Assembly: GCA_004802705.1 (NCBI GenBank)
Contig: SGPL01000766.1
Coordinates: forward strand, 1 to 12,702
Direction of reading: 5' to 3'
DNA from: Bondarzewia mesenterica
Taxonomy: Eukaryota; Basidiomycota; Agaricomycetes; Russulales; Bondarzewiaceae
Length of the DNA stretch: 12,702 nt
Shown: piece by piece, positions 7,865-12,702 of the stretch
Numbering within the stretch: position 1 is the stretch's first letter
How the letters are laid out: each line of letters opens with the position of its first letter
Notes under the pieces: model-generated
Told to the model about the DNA's origin: nothing
The model's database searches: none
What the model saw: only the letters and a program-made list of their open reading frames with translations
Made by a program: the position numbers and the translations under genes

Positions 7865-9382
7865 ATGTCGTCCATCCTCAGTGCCCTCACCCTCACCTCC
7901 TCTCCCATTTCCTCCCCCACTATCAGCCCACAGGCAACACCCTCGCCCATACAGAACGAGACCCTGGAAGAACAGGAATACCTCGATGAGGCAACCCTTG
8001 CAAAACTAAAGATGCACAGTGACATAGAATATGCACCGCCCCTCTCTCCCATAACTCACAATGACAATGATATCCGGGATGAGTTATAACAGTGAGCCGT
8101 GCAGGACGAGGCCCTCGAAGAAGCAGCAGCCAAAGCCCTCAAAATCTTCGAGGCAATAACAGAAGAAGGCCGTAGGCAGGCCATGCAGGAAGCAGTAGCA
8201 GAGGCAGACTGAGATGAAGCAGCCCAGCAGATGATCTTAGAAGGACTAGCAGAGGCGCAGTGGGAGGCAAGCCAGCAAGAGGTGGCGAGGAGGGCCCTTG
8301 TGGCCCTAGCAGCTGCAGAAGAAGCAAGGGGATCTGCACTAGCTCTACAGGAAGAGCTAGCTATGGGACAGGTAAATATGAGGGAGGCCCTTGCCAGCGT
8401 GAAAAGACTCCAATTCCTCATGGGGGCAACAACGTCCTGCTCCCCCTCTCCCCGCATCTCGTTCCTCACTAGCACCCCCCCCATGAAGATGCATCCACCA
8501 ATACNTCCCNCATACCCCAAAGCCCCNCCTCCTCCACCACCTACANNCNCCTACNCCNTCTNGNGANGCCGTCCCCCGANCAGACCNATGNCACACCCTC
8601 NTTCATTGAAAGATTCGACCTACCCATGGTCATCACGAAAACAGAACTGACGCCTGAGGGAGTCNTCCNCTATGGCCACCCNGCCANGGCTCTTCCAGTA
8701 CACCCCCCTCCCCTTCTCACTGACAACACTATTNNGGCTGAGAAGGACTTCCACNATGCCATCATGTCCTTGGAGCANTACGCNCGAATTGAAGGGGCTC
8801 TGCNTCGGATAGGCNAACCAGGGCTGACTGCGGACATCCGCNGATACCGNGCGCTGACCCTCGAGATCGAGGAAGACTGNCGNNCTATCGAACGGCANGA
8901 ACNACACCNGTCCCGCCTGACTATNGACAGATGGGACGTCTCTGCACGACTTNGNGCNGCGGACGCAAATGCCAGGATAGAACCCCTGGTCNCCAACTTC
9001 CCCCCTTGNGGGCATGGTTCCCCCTCNCCTCNTNGAGCAGGCCAGANNNGNNGACGNGGAGGAAGCGGCGCGGATTAGGGGCNGGGGACANCGGAGGTAN
9101 GCNAAACCTCAAATCANGAAGGTACCCGATGGTCGGATACAGATGGCAAAGAGGGGAGCGGNGAAGCCTCGNGGNGGACCAGTCAGAAGGTGCTACCTCT
9201 GCAACTCGGTCAATCATTTTGCTAGGGCCTGCCCAAAGTGTCTCCTCGACAAGGGCAAAGCACCCATCAACCCCCCTCGCGGCCCGAGGGACCACTACGA
9301 TGACCGAGGGGGAACAGACGGCCCCACCTACAATCAGGACTGGTCAGTAGACCCCGACGTCTATGGACCTGGAACCGATTAG
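7865..9382 (+). pseudogene. Third gypsy-associated ORF: Ala/Glu-rich protein with C-terminal zinc knuckle, broken, with ambiguous bases
   Basis: This ORF sits between pol and the LTR, where an env gene would be in a retrovirus, but it shows no signal peptide or membrane segment. It begins with a Ser/Pro-rich stretch (MSSILSALTLTSSPISSPT). The frame is open upstream to 7694, overlapping the end of pol. About 8100-8400 encodes an Ala/Glu/Gln-rich, probably coiled-coil region. A second part (about 8602-9010) contains VITKTELTPEGV and long charged helices. A CCHC knuckle follows at 9191-9232 (C-X2-C-X4-H-X4-C) with a basic segment before it, then TAG at 9380-9382. Stops at 8087, 8093 and 8210 and two apparent frame changes (about 8530-8600 and 9010-9060) interrupt it. 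The changes coincide with N-rich sequence, so they may be artefacts. It resembles a Gag-type nucleic-acid-binding protein. I do not recognise a named family and assign no function. Confidence 0.6.
8505..9173. other. Stretch with many isolated ambiguous bases (N)
   Basis: Dozens of single or paired N bases are scattered through otherwise readable coding sequence. This is not a sized gap. Frame changes of the third gypsy ORF fall inside it. Such scatter is expected when diverged repeat copies are collapsed into one consensus. Confidence 0.9.
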
Positions 9383-9385
9383 AGG

Positions 9386-9405
9386 TCCTGTTGAGGGCAA
9401 CAGGA
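9386..9405 (+). other. Perfect 8-bp hairpin upstream of the polypurine tract
   Basis: TCCTGTTG (9386-9393), loop AGGG, then CAACAGGA (9398-9405). It lies four bases after the stop of the third ORF and overlaps the start of the purine-rich tract, so it could form in the RNA next to the plus-strand priming site. Its role is unknown. Confidence 0.7.
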
Positions 9406-9422
9406 GGATAGCAGAGGGGCAG
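9402..9422 (+). promoter_or_regulatory. Polypurine tract (plus-strand primer site)
   Basis: AGGAGGATAGCAGAGGGGC and the following two bases are almost all purine and end one base before the TG that opens the LTR. This is the position where RNase H leaves the plus-strand primer in LTR elements. It supports the following repeat being a 3' LTR of the gypsy element. Confidence 0.65.
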
Positions 9423-9423
9423 T

Positions 9424-9687
9424 TGTCATGAACCGTATTCGTACATTTGTTTTCTCTCTCGGTTGGACGCACACTTACCTACACTTCTAACGAGGCGGCC
9501 CGATCAGCCGTGATCCCTTTACCTACCCGATCCTTCCTATCACTCGCGCCCTCGTATTATATATAGCAATGGTCCGTGCGCCGCAGTAGGCGCTATTTAT
9601 ACTTCCGCAGTAGCTCCTTTCACAGTTAGCTTGATATACTTGGTCTAGTGCTCTGTATTAGCGCAGACTCGTGTGTAATAGAACACA
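9424..9687 (+). repeat. LTR, probably the 3' LTR of the gypsy element (alternative end 9711)
   Basis: It opens TGTCATGAACCG, matching the TGTCACGAACC-like start common in fungal gypsy LTRs apart from one C-to-T at a CpG. A TATA-like TATTATATATA lies at 9555-9565 and a second, TATTTATA, at 9594-9601. The end is ambiguous. ACA at 9685-9687 followed by GGGTATCAG resembles an LTR end plus an initiator-Met-tRNA primer site. TGACA at 9707-9711 would give a 288-bp LTR with 5-bp inverted ends TGTCA/TGACA. No second copy is visible in the window, so identity as an LTR rests on context and terminal motifs only. Confidence 0.6.
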
Positions 9688-9742
9688 GGGTATCAGCCCC
9701 TGCTTCTGACACCATCTCAGCTCGACCTTAGCCCTAATCTAA
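9688..9742 (+). other. Short junction between LTR and copia fragment; primer-binding-site-like start
   Basis: GGGTATCAGCCCCTGC at 9688-9703 resembles the TGGTATCAGAGC primer site used with initiator Met tRNA. The rest (to TAA 9740-9742) has no coding potential. The copia gag that should lie hereabouts is missing. Confidence 0.4.
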
Positions 9743-12702
9743 GTGTCAGAACGAACCCTCCCGAACCAACCCACCACTACCAGGCACCAGAACCAGCTCG
9801 ACGACTACGTCCAGCCACCAGAACCAGGGCATCTTGACAGCATCGACACGGGAGTGAGTCATCATATGTCCCTGTATCGCGATCAGCTCGAATCGTTCAT
9901 TAGTACCTCTCCACAAGCGATTCGCGCGGCCGATAACCGCACCTTCATGTCACTTGGCCATGGATCCCTGAAGCTCACTCTTCCGAATGGGAACGGAACA
10001 ACACCAATTGTCCTGAAGGACGTTCTGTATGCGCTGTCGATGGCTTTCACATTGCTGTCGGTACCTCGTGCAGATGCCGCTGGCTTTGAGCTCAGCGTGA
10101 AGAACGGCGAGTCGCAGATTATAGACTCAGACGGCCAGATGATTAGTTGGATTCCACGAAGCAATGGGCTGTACAAGTTTATCAGTCACAAGTCCCCTGT
10201 TGAGGCCAATGCGGCCAATAGAGGTATCCTTACCTTGGGTTTGACGGAACTTCACCGTCGTTTGAGGCATATTGCTGTGGGAACCATCAAGGATCTGTTG
10301 AGCAAGGGTCTAGTCGAAGGCGTTATCCTCGACATGGCGGACGCGGATGACATTGTCTGCGAGTCCTGTATCCGCGCGAAAATAAAGCGTCAGTCTTTTC
10401 CAACAGAGCGATCACGCCCGCCAGCCGCTCGTTATGGTGAATTGATCCATTCGGACGTGTGGGGACCTGCAAGGGTCACGTCCTTGGGTGGATCTCGTTA
10501 CTTTTCGACATTCCTGGATGATCACTCAAGCGAGTTAGCCGTTTTCTTCCAGAAGCAGAAAAGCGAGATGTTTATCTCATATACAACGCACGAGAACTGG
10601 ATCTGCATGCATCGCGACCAGAAGATCGGTACCCTCTGCTCAGATCGTGGTGGAGAGTATGAAGACGAAGACTTCAATTGCCATCTCAAAGCGAACGGGA
10701 CAAGGCAGAACTTACCGTGCACGATTCTCCGCAGCAGAATGGGCGTGCAGAATGCCTGAATGGCACGCTGGTGACGTGCGCCATTGCGATGCTCCTCCAG
10801 GCTGGCCTGCCAAAATTCTTGTGGGCTGAGGCGATTAACCACTGCGTGTGGGTTTGGAACCGCACGGGAATGCGCGCGCTCACAGGGAAGACTCCTGTTG
10901 AGGCTGTGATGGGCAGGAGGCCTGACCTGCATGATCTCCATGAGTGGGGATGCCGGGTGTGGGTTAAAGTTGAAGGTCGAGGCAAGCTCGATGCAAAAGC
11001 TGATGAGGGCCACTTTGTAGGCTACGACGCGCAGAGCAAAGGTTACCGGATCTACTGGCCATCAAAGCGTCATGTCAGCGTGGAGCGCAACGTCGTCTTC
11101 ATGGAAGAGAAAGGACATACTGGTGAGGACACCGTTCTGGTCGAGGGGGAGCTGGTGGATTTCGGTGCCCTGAACGTGTCCCTCACACCTCCTATGCACG
11201 ATGCATCATTGTGCTCATCCTCGACACCTGCTCCATTCACATCGGCACCGTCCTCGCTCCGAGACGACACGGCTGCAGATAGCAAGGGGGAGCATGCCGC
11301 TACCCCCCACGTTCCTTCCTCTTCATCTGACATTCATCCCACTGTTATTCCTTCTTCCATTTCTGTTGCAGACGATGACCTCTTTGTTGAAGACGACGCG
11401 CCGAAGCTTGCTGGTCGACAGCGCCGCGAAACGTGTCCGTCCGAGTATGTGCGCCACCTTCAGCGTGGCGAGGGCGTCGCATCCGGCCTTCCCATCTCCC
11501 TGTTCCCTGGTGTTTCCCCCACTGGTGGTTTTGCAGGTATGGTGGAGGTTGTAGATGATGAGGATGAAGGCACGACATTCTGGGACAACGTGCGAGCGCA
11601 AGATGTAGAACATGCGCTGGCGACATGCATCATGGATAGTCACAAGCCTCGTAATGTCACGGAAGCGTGACATGGCTCGAACTGGTCACACTGGGAAGCT
11701 GCGATGAAAACAGAGCTTGAAATGATCGAGAAATTGGGCACTTGGGAGCTGGTGGATAGGCCGTCGGATGCGAATGTTGTTGGGAGTAAGTGGGTCTTCA
11801 AAATCAAGCGTGGAGCTGATGGCGAGATCATCAAGTACAAGGCTCGCCTTGTCGCGCAAGGTTTCACCCAGGTTCCGGGCATCGACTACTCCGACACCTT
11901 CGCACCAGTTGCAAAACTCAAGTCGATTCGTGCCTTGCTTGCTATTGCCGCACGGAACGATTGAGAAATCCATCAGATGGACATGAAGAATGCCTATTTG
12001 AATGGGGATCTCGAGGGGACTATTTTTATGGAGCAGCCTCCTGGAGCAGCCGAAAAAGTATGTCATCTTTTTAAGACTATTTACGGCTTGAAACAGTCTA
12101 GTCGACGGTGGTACAAGAAGCTGTGCGATGCATTTCTCAAGCTAGGCTTCACTCGGTGCTCCGTCGACCACGGCGTTTTCTGGAAGCGTGTCGGCAAAGA
12201 TATCCTCATCATTGCAGCATCTGTGGATGACCTTGCTATATTTTCTAGTGCTCTCCATCTTCTCGAAAGCCTCAAAGATGAGCTCAACAAGGCTTTCGAA
12301 ATGACAGATCTCGGCGAGATCAGCTGGTTGCTAGGCATCGAGATTTGGCATGACCGAAAGGCACGCATAGTCGCTTTGTCACAGCGTGCTTTCATCGACA
12401 CAATCGTCTCGCGCTTCAATCTCGAAAACGCGAAGCCGCTCAGCACTCCGCTCGACTCCAGCTTCTCGCTCAACAAGACGCAGTGTCCCTCGACTCCACG
12501 GCAGTATGAGGAGATGCGAGGTGTGCCGTTTCAGGAGGCCGTTGGCTCGGTAATGTATGCCGCGCGCGGAACGCGCCCGGACATTGCATTTTCGGTCCCC
12601 TACCTCTCGCAATTCATGCAGAATCCTGGAAAGGCGCATTGGGAGGGTGTCAAGAGAGTTTTGAGGTATCTGAAGGGCACTCGCGAGAAGTGGTTGGTGT
12701 TT
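9743..12702 (+). mobile_element. Ty1/copia retrotransposon, 5' truncated (no gag), continuing past the right edge
   Basis: The order protease, integrase, reverse transcriptase is diagnostic of Ty1/copia. About 300 codons of gag expected before the protease are absent. Only one frameshift and two stops are seen in almost 3 kb, against seventeen-plus stops in the gypsy element, so this copy is younger or less mutated. RNase H and the 3' LTR would be to the right of the window. Confidence 0.85.
9743..12702 (+). pseudogene. pol: Copia pol polyprotein (protease remnant, integrase, RT), partial, one frameshift and two stops
   Basis: The frame is open from a GTG at 9743 without ATG. The protease motif DTGVSHHM has its Asp at 9845-9847; the usual form is DSGA. 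The integrase zinc finger uses His 10253 and 10268 and Cys 10358 and 10367. The catalytic residues are Asp 10454, Asp 10643 and Glu 10750; the last pair fits D-X35-E only if one base was lost near 10704-10706. After that shift the frame runs on through the conserved DLHEWGCRVWVKVEG and GYRIYWPSKR, a variable Ser/Pro linker (11180-11400), then stops TGA 11668 and TGA 11962. The RT starts around 11690 ([26 protein letters not shown]), passes MDMKNAYLNGDLEG and has VDDL with Asp codons at 12226 and 12229, preceded by Ser instead of the usual Tyr. It is open to the window end at the YLKGTR region. The stops fit CGA-to-TGA and TGG-to-TGA changes. Confidence 0.87.

Larger units (their letters stand above)
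2860..9687 (+). mobile_element. Degraded Ty3/gypsy chromovirus-type LTR retrotransposon, apparently lacking its 5' LTR
   Basis: Domain order is gag with zinc knuckle, protease, reverse transcriptase, RNase H, integrase, chromodomain, then an extra ORF, hairpin, polypurine tract and LTR. Integrase after RNase H marks the Ty3/gypsy superfamily, and the terminal chromodomain marks the chromovirus branch. About seventeen internal stops and at least two frameshifts make it non-autonomous. The left edge is unclear: the ATG at 2860 is the first plausible gag start, but no LTR or primer-binding site precedes it. The right edge is the LTR at 9424-9687, or 9711 if the alternative end is used. Confidence 0.8.

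Noticed and set aside
7734..8009. A hydrophobic 91-codon plus-strand ORF that looks like a small membrane protein (NFLLHLAILQLVLAISTLALLIC)
   Set aside because: It overlaps the Ser/Pro start of the third ORF in another frame; it occurs in one copy only and has no supporting context, though it could be revisited if conserved in relatives.
9883..11013. Minus-strand ORFs of about 97 to 163 codons
   Set aside because: They lie opposite the copia integrase, which has all catalytic residues on the plus strand.
1..12702. CRISPR arrays, tRNA or rRNA genes, bacterial operons or a new defence system
   Set aside because: Nothing seen on either strand supports any of these; the content is two fungal genes and two retroelements.

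Overview
The window looks like nuclear DNA of a filamentous basidiomycete, most likely an agaricomycete. It has two ordinary fungal housekeeping genes on the left, introns of only 52 to 60 nt with GT...AG borders and CTAAT-type branch sites, and then a long block of degraded LTR retrotransposons. No prokaryotic gene arrangement, CRISPR array, tRNA or rRNA was seen. The organism call is inferred from gene content and intron style, because no species marker is present.

Layout. Positions 3-807 (+) hold the 3' part of a gene for mitochondrial large-subunit ribosomal protein uL5m (MRPL7 type), with one apparent extra A near 267-269 that shifts the frame. Positions 808-1220 are a non-coding tail-to-tail spacer. 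Positions 1221-2652 (-) hold the C-terminal armadillo-repeat half of a Cdc15/Cdc7/SepH-type septation protein kinase in four exons. Its kinase half is not in the window. A degenerate 23-bp motif repeats five times at 2665-2868, just where the host gene stops being recognisable.

Positions about 2860-9687 are a Ty3/gypsy chromovirus, broken by many stop codons and at least two frameshifts. It carries gag with a zinc knuckle, then protease, RT, RNase H, integrase and chromodomain. A third ORF follows pol (about 7865-9382): Ala/Glu-rich, then a second zinc knuckle. The element ends in a hairpin, a polypurine tract and a TATA-bearing LTR at 9424-9687 (or 9711). No matching 5' LTR is visible. Most of the stops are TGA or TAG codons that a single C-to-T change on one strand or the other would explain, as expected of methylated or RIP-like mutated repeats.

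Positions about 9743-12702 are a Ty1/copia pol without gag: protease remnant, integrase, then RT running off the right edge. It has one frameshift and two stops, so it is much less decayed than the gypsy copy. The region 8505-9173 contains scattered single N bases, so the sequence there is unreliable.

How the parts relate. The two host genes converge. The septation-kinase gene appears to be interrupted in or next to an intron by the nested or abutting retroelements, unless the contig was mis-joined in repeats. I found no evidence of a new defence or regulatory system. The most unusual items are the interrupted kinase gene, the env-position zinc-knuckle ORF, the single LTR with a polypurine tract on one side and a primer-site-like stretch on the other, and the repeat array carrying branch-site-like sequence.
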